Of a DNA stretch of 64,000 nt, positions 22,862 to 33,475 are shown piece by piece. Source of the DNA: Ananas comosus (taxonomy: Eukaryota; Streptophyta; Magnoliopsida; Poales; Bromeliaceae). Position 1 is the first letter of the stretch. Each line of letters opens with the position of its first letter. A program made the position numbers and the translations under genes. The stretch spans positions 2,241,067-2,305,066 of the forward strand of contig NC_033623.1 of the NCBI RefSeq assembly GCF_001540865.1, given 5' to 3'. Below the pieces are notes generated by a model that saw only the letters and a list, made by a program, of their open reading frames with translations, was not told where the DNA came from and made no database searches.

Positions 22862-24290
22862 GATAATTCAAGAATAATGAGTGAAATCATTCACAAAGAG
22901 AACATAATATTTATAACTAGAAACCGAGTAAATAAGAGATTGCCGAACATCAGAGTGAATAAGTTGAAATGGAAAATCAGAATGCGAATCTGATTTATTA
23001 AAAGGAAGTTTCACATGTTTTTCCAACATTACATGCATTGTACTGAGAAGCCTTAATGTCCAAAGTTCTTTAAGTTTTATTTTTCTTGACAAACTTAGAC
23101 AAAATTTTAAAACTAAGGTGACCTAACCTCCTATGCCAAATATCACCATTATTAATTTTTGAGGCAACTAAAGTACTCGTAGGTTTATTTCCTACTCTTG
23201 CAACTTTGGAAGATAGTGGGTAGAGTGTTGTTCCTGAACTAGGGGTGGCAATCCAGCTCGCTGTTCGCGAGCCTCGAAATAAGCTTGAGATCGAATCGCT
23301 CGTTTAGTAAACGAGCTGAACACGAGCTCGTTTAGTAACGTTCGTGTTCGGCTCGATAATAGTTCGAATACATATATTTTATATTTATATATAAATAAAT
23401 AATTATATATATACAATACGGATTTTTATTTTTTGANCGTTCGTGTTCGGCTCGATAATAGTTCGAATACATATATTTTATATTTATATATAAATAAATA
23501 ATTATATATATACAATACGGATTTTTATTTTTTGATTTTTAGCCCAACTTGAATATAAAGCCCAACTCAATTATAAAAAGGTCCATTTATGTGTAAAGTT
23601 TCAACCATTAGATCAAAGCCTAATCGGTAAGATCTCGAAAATTTATATCCTATATATATCATTTCTAATCTTTTAACTTGTTGTTATTAATGAGCCAAAC
23701 ATGAGCTGAATTTTTCGGCTCGATATTTTAATGAGCCAGCTTGAGATTAGCTCGTTTATGAAACGAGCCGAACACGAGCCGGCCCCAGCTCGCTCGTGTT
23801 CGGCTCGTTGACAACCCTATCCTGAACTACGACATTGGTGGTGCTCCTTTCTTGTTTCGTTGTCCTTTACACCAGAAACAACAAAATCAAATTCAAAAGA
23901 AGAGTTATTATCATGATAGAATTTGCGAATAGAGAGCAAATTTCTTTTAATAGCAGGAACAATACGGACATTCTTAAGGTTAAAGGATTCAGGAGTACTT
24001 AAAGTTGTTTCGCCCTTATGAGTTATAGAGAGTAGACCTTTACCAACAAAAATTTTATCTGTTCCTAAATAAGGTGTAGATTTAAAAACTACACCTGAGT
24101 CTGATATCATGTAATTCGATGCTCCAGTATCAGGATGCCACACCTCCTCTGAAGAGTCATGGAGATTCATAGTAGCAAGATTTGCCGTATATCATCCGCA
24201 ACAAAGGCATTGGTTGAACCTCTGCCTTCACTGGACCGCAGTGTGGTTGAACTTGCCACATATTTGGCACTGGGTTTCACTGCGAGGCAT
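22862..24290 (-). mobile_element. Decayed Copia gag-pol fragment
   Basis: On the minus strand, in order: a zinc-knuckle remnant (CQICGKFNHTAVQ, then a stop) near 24240; aspartic protease with WHPDTGASNYM (24110-24140), where the catalytic Asp-Thr-Gly is intact; the pre-integrase region ending LYPLSSKVA; the integrase zinc finger (DIWHRRLGHL, CNVGKTC); and the start of the integrase core (FQLIHSDVR, YYVLFVNDFT). Frameshifts and stops are frequent and reverse transcriptase is absent. A hAT element (23240-23819) interrupts it. It lies downstream of the VPS39 stop codon and, in my model, inside a 3' UTR intron of that gene. Confidence 0.85.
23240..23819. mobile_element. Non-autonomous hAT element nested in Copia
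   Basis: Ends TAGGGGTGGCAA and TTGACAACCCTA with a perfect 8-bp duplication TCCTGAAC (23232-23239 and 23820-23827). The interior is rich in CGGCTCG/CGAGCCG motifs in both orientations. As assembled it contains a 98-bp direct duplication (about 23339-23436 and 23438-23536) on both sides of the N at 23437, so the true length is probably about 100 bp shorter. Confidence 0.85.
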
Positions 24291-24499
24291 CATTGGTCCA
24301 GGCTGTTGCTGAGGTTGTGGATGAGGTATAGGTAGGTAATATTGATGTTGTTGGGAGGGAACTGCTTCATATTGTCCCTATCCAGACTCTGGGTTACACC
24401 CTCCTCGCTGCTGCCCTCGACCTCTTGATCTACTGGTCCGGCCTCCCCAGTTTTCTCTTCCATGATTTGCATCTAGATTCTGTAGGAGTTGTATGTTGA

Positions 24500-24785
24500 A
24501 TAGAAATATTAAAACATCATTCTCTGGCAGCTGAAACTTTAGAGAGAAATAGTTGTTTTATTTAATTTAACATGGTAGCAGAGTAAAAGGTCTTGAGTTC
24601 GAATCACGTTAGACTTCTAGCGTTATTCAATTTCCTCCCATTTAATTTAGTTCATGTCTTGGGCCTATCAAGAAGTTTTGATCCTAGACGTGAGGAGTCT
24701 TGAATATAAATGTTAAAAACACTGTTCTCTAATAGTTTAAGCTTTTGGAGAAAAATGATTGTTTCATTTAATTTAACAACTCATT
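24500..24785. repeat. Direct repeat pair with tRNA-like core
   Basis: Segments starting near 24507 and 24709 are diverged direct copies (both contain TTTATTTAATTTAACA-type sequence after a TTTGGAGA/TTTAGAGA motif). Between them is GGTAGCAGAGT...GGTCTTGAGTTCGAATC, resembling polymerase III box A and box B. It could be an old SINE or the edge of a retrotransposon. Confidence 0.35.
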
Positions 24786-25473
24786 TACCAATGTTGCAAG
24801 GCCCTTTGGCAAACAAAAGAGATGTCCTAGAGAAGACTTGATGCTTTAGTACACTTTAGGGATTTGTCTGGTACTTAAGTAATCCATAGAGCAATTCTGT
24901 GCCTTGATGACTAAAGTTCAATCTTGCCTTCATTGTTGTAACTTTTATCATTTGTAATTTTCGAGTAGGAGTTTGTTCGGAGAGATATGCTGAAATATCT
25001 CGGTCTTTGCAGCTGAGATGAAGAAGAATAAATTCACAGTAGTATAGGTAGAATTTGTCATGGAGATTGGAGCGAACAAATGGGTGTACTCTCAAGTTGG
25101 CTTTTTTTTTTTTTACTGGGTCCATGTGAGCTGAATTTGGTCGAGTTTCAAATTTGAACCTTTAAAGGAGTTATTACAAATTTGAAAATAGTTGTTAATG
25201 TTTTTGCAAATGCGTGATTCCCTGACGGTTGCCTCTTATAGATATGTATCTATTTTGAACTATTCTTCTTTGCATTTGGTTAACTGTAGCATGCCCTTCA
25301 CAAACATGATTATCATGTTCTGATTTATTTTATTTTATTTTTTTTCCTGAACTTATGTTTTTGTAGTTTCACCTGCAAAAGACTTCTTTTTTTTTTTCTT
25401 TTCCTAAATGAATGAGACAATGAAAATTGATTCATTTTCCCAGAAATTTGCTTACATTTTCTTTCAAAAACAG

Positions 25474-26045
25474 GTGACAGGGTTCAGGGTGTGCGTACCG
25501 TTCTTTACAAATTCAGCCAGTGGGTGAGCTTTTCTTCATGGCCGGCCGTGAGCTAACAGTGACATGTACAAATACAAACTCGTGTTAAATTATTTGTATA
25601 AGAGTCCATGCGATCGCTACTATCTGCTATTCATGGCGGTATTCTTGTTCGGCTGCTGTGATGTCAATGCACAAGAAGACCTGTCTACACGTAGGCTAAA
25701 TTGCTGATGTCTTCTCGCTATGATCGCAGTTTCAGTGAAGTTCTTATGTTGTTGTGTTTACTACTATTATGGGAATAAATGAGTTCAAAGGCGCAAGCGG
25801 AAGGGTTGCACTCATTATCATGACATCTTTGCAGAGTTCACAGTTTTTGTAATTTGATGTTAACTAGATTATGTGCTGTGACATTTCTTCTTCTTTTTTT
25901 ACCCCTCTGTTGTGAGCTTGGTGTGTAGCTAAGAGGGAGAATGTAAGCCAATATTTTCTCATGAATGTTTGTTTGCAAACTGCTTGTGTCATTTATCAGT
26001 TCTCCTTGAGAAGGAAATAATAAAGTTTGATTATTTATTGGGTTG
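25474..26045 (+). other. Candidate 3' UTR exon of VPS39
   Basis: A good 3' splice site (TTTCTTTCAAAAACAG) precedes non-coding, less AT-biased sequence ending with AATAAA at 26019-26024. A matching donor could be GTATGATT at about 22330, shortly after the VPS39 stop. If right, VPS39 has a 3' UTR intron of about 3.1 kb into which Copia and hAT elements inserted. This rests on splice and poly(A) signals only. Confidence 0.4.
26019..26024 (+). terminator. Poly(A) signal AATAAA
   Basis: Canonical AATAAA followed by TTTGATTATTTATTGGGTTGG, a plausible cleavage region for the VPS39 transcript in the model above. Confidence 0.4.
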
Positions 26046-26587
26046 GAGGAAATTTTGTTTTGATTTTGTTGTACTCTCTTTTTTTCCCCTTATTTCTTTG
26101 TTGAATATAGGTAAAACATTTGTGACTGCAAATCTGCAGTAAATTTTATCCCTATGGGACAATCGAAAATGCAATGTTTTTTCCCCCCTTCACTCCCCAA
26201 TTTCCTCATTCTTTTCTCTGCTTTTTTTTTTTTTTTTTTAATTGCTTCCATTTATTCCCTCTCTCTGTACCTTCATTCCTCTGTTCCAATTGGACTTGAG
26301 ATTAGTAAGAATGAAAACATTAGTTATGCTCAGAACAGAGTCTAAGTTTGGACTCTATTCTTTGTAAAAATAACCTTTCTTTGTGGGGAGGTTTGTGACT
26401 TATGAAGCTCTACTCATTCAAATACACTTGAGATGTTACCGGAGAAAAGTTAAAGAAACATTTAACCTCATAGATTTCAACCTAATGTTAATCAAGTCCT
26501 AAGTTATATTTAATATTTTTAGATTGTTGATTGATTTAGAATTGATGAATTTAAGTATCAAAAGCTACGGGGCCTGCTTGACTTTAA

Positions 26588-26818
26588 GGCTTAGTTTGAT
26601 ATTGAAGCCTATCTAACGCTATTAGATAAAATCGAGTTGTGGAAAAAGCATATAGGGATATGCTTCTGCGTTCTTCGATGGGACCGTAGAAAATATATTG
26701 TAACCGACTTATCGCGATATGCGGAACGCAATATTACGTACGGAAACAAACAGGGTATTTTTCCAACGTACTTTCTCACCGCACGTAACGCAATCTCCCC
26801 GCAATCCCTAACGAAGCC
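26588..26818. mobile_element. Tourist-like (PIF/Harbinger) MITE, 231 bp
   Basis: Imperfect inverted ends GGCTTAGTTTGATATTG and CAATCCCTAACGAAGCC, flanked by the 3-bp duplication TAA (26585-26587 and 26819-26821). The size, ends and duplication fit a Tourist MITE. The ORF through it is not protein-like. Confidence 0.65.
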
Positions 26819-27007
26819 TAAGTCTTCTACTAAGGATGTAGTAGTGTTTGACGAAGCAGTCTAATAGTCTTTTAGAAGAAAACACTATTTTATAACCAAC
26901 AACAATTAATTGATGTAGTTTTAGCAGTGAAAAATAAATTTATTAAATCTGATCATTATTCGCATATTGAATCTGACTAGAGGAAGTAATTTTCAGACTT
27001 AGTATAA

Positions 27008-27169
27008 TTTTTTTTTTTTTTTTGAGAGATAGATAGAACGCTACCCACTTCGTTTATTTCATTTAGAAATTAACTTAGCTGGAAATGTGAATCAACTAGG
27101 ATTCGAACTTGGGACCTCGGATACCAACCACCAAATTCTTTGCCACTTGTTCTAGGGATGGTTGGTAGG
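27008..27169 (-). mobile_element. tRNA-derived SINE, copy 2
   Basis: Full-length minus-strand copy of about 162 bp with poly(A) (poly(T) at 27008-27023), box-B-like AGGTCCCAAGTTCGAATCC on the minus strand, and box-A-like TAGAACAAGTGGCAAAG. It is flanked by a 10-bp target-site duplication CTTAGTATAA (26998-27007 and 27170-27179), as expected from LINE-driven retroposition. Confidence 0.88.
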
Positions 27170-27281
27170 CTTAGTATAAAATTAAATAGAGAAATGGTTT
27201 GGGTACCTCACTTTTGGACAACCCATTATATTGTTGATGTGTTGGGCTCTCCATATGGAGTGGTTAGGGTTTAGGATTTAG

Positions 27282-27283
<2 letters not shown>

Positions 27284-27314
<31 letters not shown>
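27284..27314. repeat. (TAA)n microsatellite
   Basis: About ten TAA repeats. Adjacent sequence 27315-27559 has an open minus-strand frame without recognisable domains, possibly part of a retroelement. Confidence 0.85.
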
Positions 27315-27320
<6 letters not shown>

Positions 27321-27576
27321 AGGGTTCGGGTTCGATTCCAAGCGTAATTGATCCCTGAACCAAAATGCACTATGAGGCTTCTCTACCTTCTTTGTTTCAA
27401 CAAATGGACCACAAATAGAGTCCCCTGTATACACCATGTGAATGAGAATCCAACTGAATCTTATTGCCTTTGCAAAGGAAGATACAGTTTGAGCCCCAAA
27501 AAGATGAGCATTTGCCACTATGAGACTCTTCCAACCTAACCATATCAGAAAGTGCCGCAACTATTCATCTCACTTA

Positions 27577-28161
27577 CCGACCATTTCTAGAGCAAGTGAC
27601 AAAAGACTTGATAGTTGGTACCCGAGACCCAAGTTCGTGAAAGGCATGATCATTTTCGCTTTGATGAAATCCAAAGGAAAGAATAGCAGACTGAAATTTT
27701 TCAAACCAAGCTCGGGGAGCTTGTTTAAGGCCATATAAAGCCTTCCGTAGCCGGCAAACATGACCAGATGAATGGGAAAGACCAGGAGGTGGTTGCATAT
27801 AAACTTCTTCATGAAGATCCCCATGTAAGAAGGCATTTTTGACATCAAGTTGATAAAGAGGCCAGCTACGAGAGGCAGCAAGAGCGATAAGGATGCGAAC
27901 AGAGGTCATCTTAGCAACAGGGGCGAATGTCTCCTCATAATCAATGCCATATTCTTGAGAGAACCCTCGAGCAACTAAACGGGCTTTATAGCGATCAATT
28001 GAGCCATCAGAATTTGTCTTGACTTTATAAATCCACTTACAACTTATTGGAGTCTTGCCNTCCTAGTTGATTTACATTTCCAGCTAAGTTTATATCTAAA
28101 TAAAATAAACGAAGCGGGTAGCGTGCTACTTATTTCTCAAAAAAAAAAAAAAAAAAAAAAC
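27577..28161 (+). mobile_element. SINE copy 3, split by a Copia fragment and an N
   Basis: The head (27577-27637, through box B ...CCCAAGTTCG) and the tail (28061-28161, from TCCTAGTTGATTTAC to poly(A)) together make one SINE. They are enclosed by a perfect 17-bp target-site duplication ACTATTCATCTCACTTA (27560-27576 and 28162-28178). A Copia reverse-transcriptase fragment and the N at 28060 lie between the halves. Confidence 0.85.
27638..28059 (-). mobile_element. Copia reverse-transcriptase fragment
   Basis: An uninterrupted minus-strand frame reads the N-terminal part of Ty1/copia reverse transcriptase: CKWIYKVKTNSDGSIDRYKA, ARGFSQEYGIDYEETFAPV, LDVKNAFLHGDLHEEVYMQ, ALYGLKQAPRAWF. It stops before the YVDD catalytic box, exactly where SINE sequence begins. 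The frame has no stops, so the fragment is young or was placed here by assembly. It abuts the N at 28060. Confidence 0.9.
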
Positions 28162-28523
28162 ACTATTCATCTCACTTAATTATCTCTCCATGTAGTAACA
28201 TCTCTCTTTCCATTGGGTCCAATTATTTCTTCTTGGTGAAAAGCATGGCTCACAATGTTAGAAACGTATCATGTTTTCTGCTTGCTGTTGAAATGAGAAA
28301 GGGCACTTGTACAGAAGTGGCTATGGACCCCCTGAACATTTTAAAAGTTACGCGCGAATCGCTAACTATTTACGTATAGTGAATTGGTTATGCTTGTGCT
28401 AATTCTTTCAGTTTCAATCGCAACTACTGAATCAAATTTAAACTAAGATAGTAGATGGAAATTGAGAATTCTCATTGGATTCAGTTTTTGCTTAGAAATA
28501 GCTAGCTGTTGTTATTTTATTTC

Positions 28524-28679
28524 TTTTTTTTGAGAGAGAAAGATAGCATACTATCTGTTTCGTTTATTTTTTTCTTAATAAATAAACTTAGCTGGAAATG
28601 TGAATCAATTAGAATTCGAACTTGAAATCTCGGATACCAACTGCGAAACTCTTTGCTACTTGCATTAGAGACGGTTCGG
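28524..28679 (-). mobile_element. tRNA-derived SINE, copy 4
   Basis: Minus-strand copy with poly(T) at the left, the shared CCAGCTAAGTTTATT body, box-B-like AAGTTCGAATTC and box-A-like TAATGCAAGTAGCAAAG on the minus strand. No clear target-site duplication. From 28680 to 29902 I see no gene or other element. Confidence 0.75.
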
Positions 28680-29902
28680 AATAATTTTGTCTATCTTTCA
28701 TTCCAGTTATCAAGTAATTTTTTTTTCCACCACAATTAGAAAGATGTTATAAATAAGAAAAGAAAAATTAAAAGCAGCTTTCTACCTCAGAACAAACAAT
28801 TTTGGGAAAAAATTAATATAAATATATCTAAATTACATTGCGATTGACTTTAACATGCATTTGAGTCTTTTTGTGTTTTTGAAACAAAAAATGTGCTCAC
28901 TTTGAGATATAAAAGTGCATAGTGTAAGTTGTAATGGAGGACACAGTGTTCTAGAATGTGTCAGAACCTAACTTGGGTGATCCACATTATGTGAGCTCAT
29001 GAGCGGCGTCCAATTTATTATTCACATAAATTTAAAATTCGTGTCATTTATGTGATGAGCGTCAAATACAACGGTTCACATGTTAGGCCCGGTCTCTACC
29101 AAATTTTTGTTCTCACTTCATCATCATAAAAAAAAAAAAAAAAAAAGGTCATCTTTGAGATCCAATTTCCAAATGCATGCAGTGTCTAAAATTTAAAAGT
29201 TTTTTTTTAAAATTTTTATTTTTCTGTTTTAACATTATAAAATGATGGTAAAAGTTAGTGACAACTTAGCTTGTGGTATAGTTTTGATTCAACATATCAT
29301 CCAACCGGAGGATAAAGAATTGTTAGAACAAAAGCGAAAAAGATCTAATTCATAGGGTGCAAAAATATCAAAAAAGAATCATGAATGAGAGAAGAAAAAT
29401 AAAACACATAATATTTACGTAATTCGACCGCTAGCCTACATTTACTGACGAAGATATAGAAGAGATCTTCATTATAATTAATGTGGTATACAAAATATGT
29501 CTTTTTTTACAAAATTCTAGTCCTAAAATATATATTCATATTCTTTCTCATCTGCGACATCAAATTAATAAAATAAAAGTATATTTCTAATAATAGCTAA
29601 ATTCTAGTATACTTACAAATACAAATTTAATAATATAATTTAAAATAGAATAAAATTTTAGAGTTCTAGAATTCCGTACATAACTAACAAGAATCCGTTA
29701 CAGCCCCTGCTCATTCTCCTCTGTTTCATTCATTCATCAACTCATGCATCAAACGCTCCCTCTATCAAAACATGCATCACTCGGAACTCCTCTTTAATTA
29801 GATGGATAAAGAAAGAAGAAAAACAACAGGAACAACAATTGAGCATGCATCTAATTAATTGATTTCTTTTTTAAAATTAAGGTATTTAATTAATTAATTA
29901 CT

Positions 29903-31482
29903 TTAAACAGGCACAGTCTTGGATGTGTCCTCCTCTGGCTGGTGCTCATGCTCATCATCCTCATGCTCGCCAGACAGCTCCTCCAGCGACTTCCCCTTCG
30001 CCTCCGGCACCAGAAAAGTGAAGAGCAGCCCCAGCAGGTTGCAGCCGGCGAGCGCGAACAGCGAGTTCCGCACGCCGATCCCCTGCGCCGCGTAGAGGAA
30101 CCCGAACGAGCCCACGATCGCCCCCGCCTTCCCCGCCGCCGCCGATATCCCGTGGCACGTCGACCGCAGCCGCGCCGGGAATATCTCCGCCGGCACGACG
30201 AACGTCGTCGCGTTCGGCCCGAAGTTGGCGAAGAAGAAGGTGAACGCGTACATGACCACGAACCCGACGTGGTTCCCGGGCGTCGTCCAGTGGCGGTAGG
30301 GGATCGCCAGCCCCAGCATGAACACGGTCATCATGAAGAACCCGGCGAGCTGGATCGCGAACCTGCCGATCACGTCGATGAACGCCACGGTGAACCAGTA
30401 CCCGGGGACGGTGCCGCACAGCGCGATGAGCGTCTGCGCGCGGGCGATGCGGAACACCTCCTCCGTCGCGCTCATCGTCCGCGCCTTCGGTATCCAGTTG
30501 ATCGCGCTGAAGATGTCCTTCTGGAACAAGTTCTGGCTGTAGAACGCCACGTCCAGCGCGAACCAGCAGACCGCCGTGCCCACCAGCTGCCGCCCGTGCC
30601 GCCGCGCAAACTCCTTCGAGAACAACCCGAAGCCGACTCGGCGACTCACCGAGCGATCACGCGGTTTATTGTTATTATTATTATCTTCTTCTACGTCGGT
30701 GGCGGCAGTGATGATGTCGACGTTCAGCACCTTGGACATGTCGGCGGCGGCCAGCTTGGAGTTCCTGGCGACGAGCGCGGTGTATCGCGCGGTCTCGGGC
30801 ATCTTCGTCCGCCAGTAGTAGGTCAGCAGGGCGGGGACGGCGCCGAACATGAGGATGATACGCCACACGTAGTCGGCCTGCGGGACGGTGGAGCGCGAGG
30901 GGTCGTCGTCGTAGGCGGGGGCGCGGAAGCGGGCGTCGAAGGCGGCGGAGACGGCGAGGGTGACGACGCCGCCGCAGAGGATGCCGAAGCCCTGCATGGC
31001 GAAGACGGCGGCGATGAAGGAGCCGCGGGTGCGCTTGTTGGCGTACTCGGACATGATGGTGGCGGAGAGGGGGTAGTCGCCGCCGATGCCGAAGCCGAGC
31101 CAGAAGCGGAAGAAGCAGAGGGTGGCCATGACGGCGTCGGCGGCGGGGCCGAAGGAGAGGCCGGAGGCGAGGGAGGAGACGACCATCATGATGAGGGTGA
31201 AGCCGTAGACGGACTTGCGGCCCATCTTGTCGCCGAGCCAGCCGAAGAAGGCGACGCCATTGACGGCGGCGGCGACGTTGGGGGGGAGGATGCCGGGGGC
31301 CGGGAGCCTGGGGCGTAGTAGTAGATGCGGCCGAGGAGCTTGGTGACGAGGGAGATGCAGAAGAGGTCGTAGGCGTCGGTGAAGAACCCCATGCCGGCGA
31401 CCACGATCGCCGTGAAGTGGTACCACTGCGTCTTCGCCGCGTCCAGCGCGTTCAGCACCTGCAGCTTCTTCTCCTGCGCCAT
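29903..31482 (-). CDS. PHT1-family phosphate transporter, frameshifted (pseudogene or sequence error)
   Basis: A second PHT1 symporter gene, convergent with VPS39 and close in sequence to 10486-12075. The start is the ATG at 31482 ([20 protein letters not shown]), with FFTDAYDLF and, further on, [21 protein letters not shown] and [13 protein letters not shown]. Three defects appear against the intact paralogue. First, one base is missing near 31303-31312 (after GRIYYY), which breaks the frame; the rest reads on in another frame to the stop. Second, 24 nt encoding CGTLAGQL are missing at about 31250, at the start of a membrane segment, between TTCT microhomologies. Third, about 14 codons are missing before GIGVRNSLF near 30080, between GGGGA microhomologies. 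As written it cannot make a full transporter. Because the sequence is very GC-rich, sequencing or assembly error is a real alternative to pseudogenisation. A 5' UTR intron is likely (acceptor CCCTTTACAG near 31628). Confidence 0.85.
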
Positions 31483-31587
31483 CCCCCCGCCGCTGCCACT
31501 GCCGCCGCCGCTGCTGCTTCTTCTTTTCCTTCCTTCCTTCCTTAGTGACTAATGATCAATTTATGATCTTCTTTTGATGACTGCTGC

Positions 31588-31616
31588 TGAATTCCTGAAT
31601 TCCTGAATTCCTGAAG
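31588..31616. repeat. 10-bp tandem repeat in the PHT1 5' UTR
   Basis: Three tandem copies of GAATTCCTGA lie in the leader of the minus-strand PHT1 gene, between its start codon and the likely 5' UTR splice acceptor. Confidence 0.7.
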
Positions 31617-31695
31617 AAGCTGCTGTCTGTAAAGGGGAGAAGAAACAGAGAGAAAGAAGAAGAGCTGTGAGACAAGATTCTGATTTAAGAAAGCA

Positions 31696-31699
<4 letters not shown>

Positions 31700-31756
<57 letters not shown>
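31700..31756. repeat. (TA)n microsatellite
   Basis: About 57 bp of TA repeats upstream of the minus-strand PHT1 leader, inside the proposed 5' UTR intron. Confidence 0.95.
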
Positions 31757-31761
<5 letters not shown>

Positions 31762-33313
31762 TGAACGCGGATACTTTGAAAAGCACTAAGAGTGGTGTTT
31801 TTAAATTTGTAATCTTTAGGGTGGAGTTGTTGCAAACTAGAATGATAGAAACCATTTAAAATTTAGTTGATGATAATGAAATAATGTTTGATTTAAAAGA
31901 GCTGGAAATGGTCAAAAGGTACTCCAATAGTAAAAAATCTAAAAAAATCAGAATTTTGTGTTTTTAATATATTCTAGCTTAACTCTCTCCCTCTCCCCCT
32001 TTCTTTCTTTCTCTCTCTCTCTCTATATATACTATATTGTAAAACAAAAATATTTTTGATAGTAAAAAAAATAGTGTTTGCTATTATTATTTTTTTCCCA
32101 TTGAATGTGTAGGATGTAAACATCTTTCAAATTTTTTCTTTGTACACTCAATCATATTTTTTATATTTATTATTTATTTTATTATATTTATATAATTAAA
32201 ATATGATTATTTATTATATTATTTTTAAAATATATTCTATCGCATTGGTACTTTTAATAACGAAAGATTCGACTACAGAAAATAAAAGATCGAAAACCGA
32301 ATTTCTTTTTTCAAAAAGAAATGCATTGGGCCCTTTATTGTGTGTTCCTCACTATATTGTGGATGTGTTAGACAACAAAATAAATTTTTACGTGAAACTG
32401 AATAGAAATTAAAGAAAAAAAACCAAAATAGTTTACTTTAAATTATAGAAAAATTACTATATCATATGGAAGCTTTTGAAAATTTACTTTTAAAACGTGA
32501 AGATGATTATAAAAATGTTGCCTTTCTTTTTATAAGTCAGGACAAATTTGTTGACCACAGTAGTAGTCGAAGCAATGTTGATGACTAATTTGAAGAATAA
32601 AAAAAAAAAACAAAAAGCTTTTACTTGGCTCTATATCGTGACACGACAACATCATGCTCCACTTTAATTACACTGTACCTCAAACTTTTTCTTCCGCAAA
32701 TTTTAATTTATTATACTTTTTAGTTCGAGTTTAAAGAATTATAATTAAGTTTCATAATTTAATTTAATTGACTGAATATTAATATATTATTAATATAAAA
32801 GTAATGTGGTACCTCAATATTTAATGAGCTAAGTTTGGTTTGTGAATTTGATTATAATAATATAAAAATTTGAGCGAAAACTTATAATAAATTAATAAAT
32901 TAAAATATGAGAACCGAGTGTCACAAGCCTTATGTAACTTAGCTAAATATTAATATTAAAAGCTTAAAAAGTTTTTGAAAAAAATGTAAGTAATTAAAGA
33001 GACCAGCAACTTCTAGAGGAGTGAGTCAGCGAATCCAAAATTCTAAATGGGTAAGTTGGAAGCTAAGATGAGTGGGAAAAGCTATGCAAGATTATATAAT
33101 TAGTTAATTACAAAGTTAAAATAATAATAATAATAAAAATGGTAGATTTGGTAATTAAATTCGCGCTGATAAGTTAATACGCAGATTATCTGAGCGAAGA
33201 AAGAGAGTGTTAGACGTAATTAAAATTATTCTATGGTTACGTATTTGGGTCAAATAATCAAATGTAAATAAACTAATATAATGACATAAATATATAATGC
33301 GTAAAACATACCG

Positions 33314-33317
<4 letters not shown>

Positions 33318-33380
<63 letters not shown>
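33318..33380. repeat. (TA)n microsatellite next to an N
   Basis: About 60 bp of TA repeats followed by AGAGAGATGG, the N at 33391, and a second copy of GTAAAACATACCGACA. Copy 2 of the large duplication has only a short TATATATA here, so the tract and the repeated 16-mer may be a join artefact. Confidence 0.85.
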
Positions 33381-33387
<7 letters not shown>

Positions 33388-33475
33388 TGGNGGTAAAACA
33401 TACCGACAAAATATATATATAGATTATTTCGCATGATTATTTTTACTTAAATTAATATTTAATTGTACATAATTA

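Noticed and set aside
24560..24605. tRNA gene
   Set aside because: GGTAGCAGAGT and GAGTTCGAATC resemble internal promoter boxes, but no cloverleaf (acceptor stem, anticodon arm) can be drawn; it is repeat-derived.
29942..31318. 458-aa plus-strand ORF opposite the second PHT1 gene
   Set aside because: The same effect: an Arg/Glu/Gly-rich mirror of the minus-strand coding sequence.
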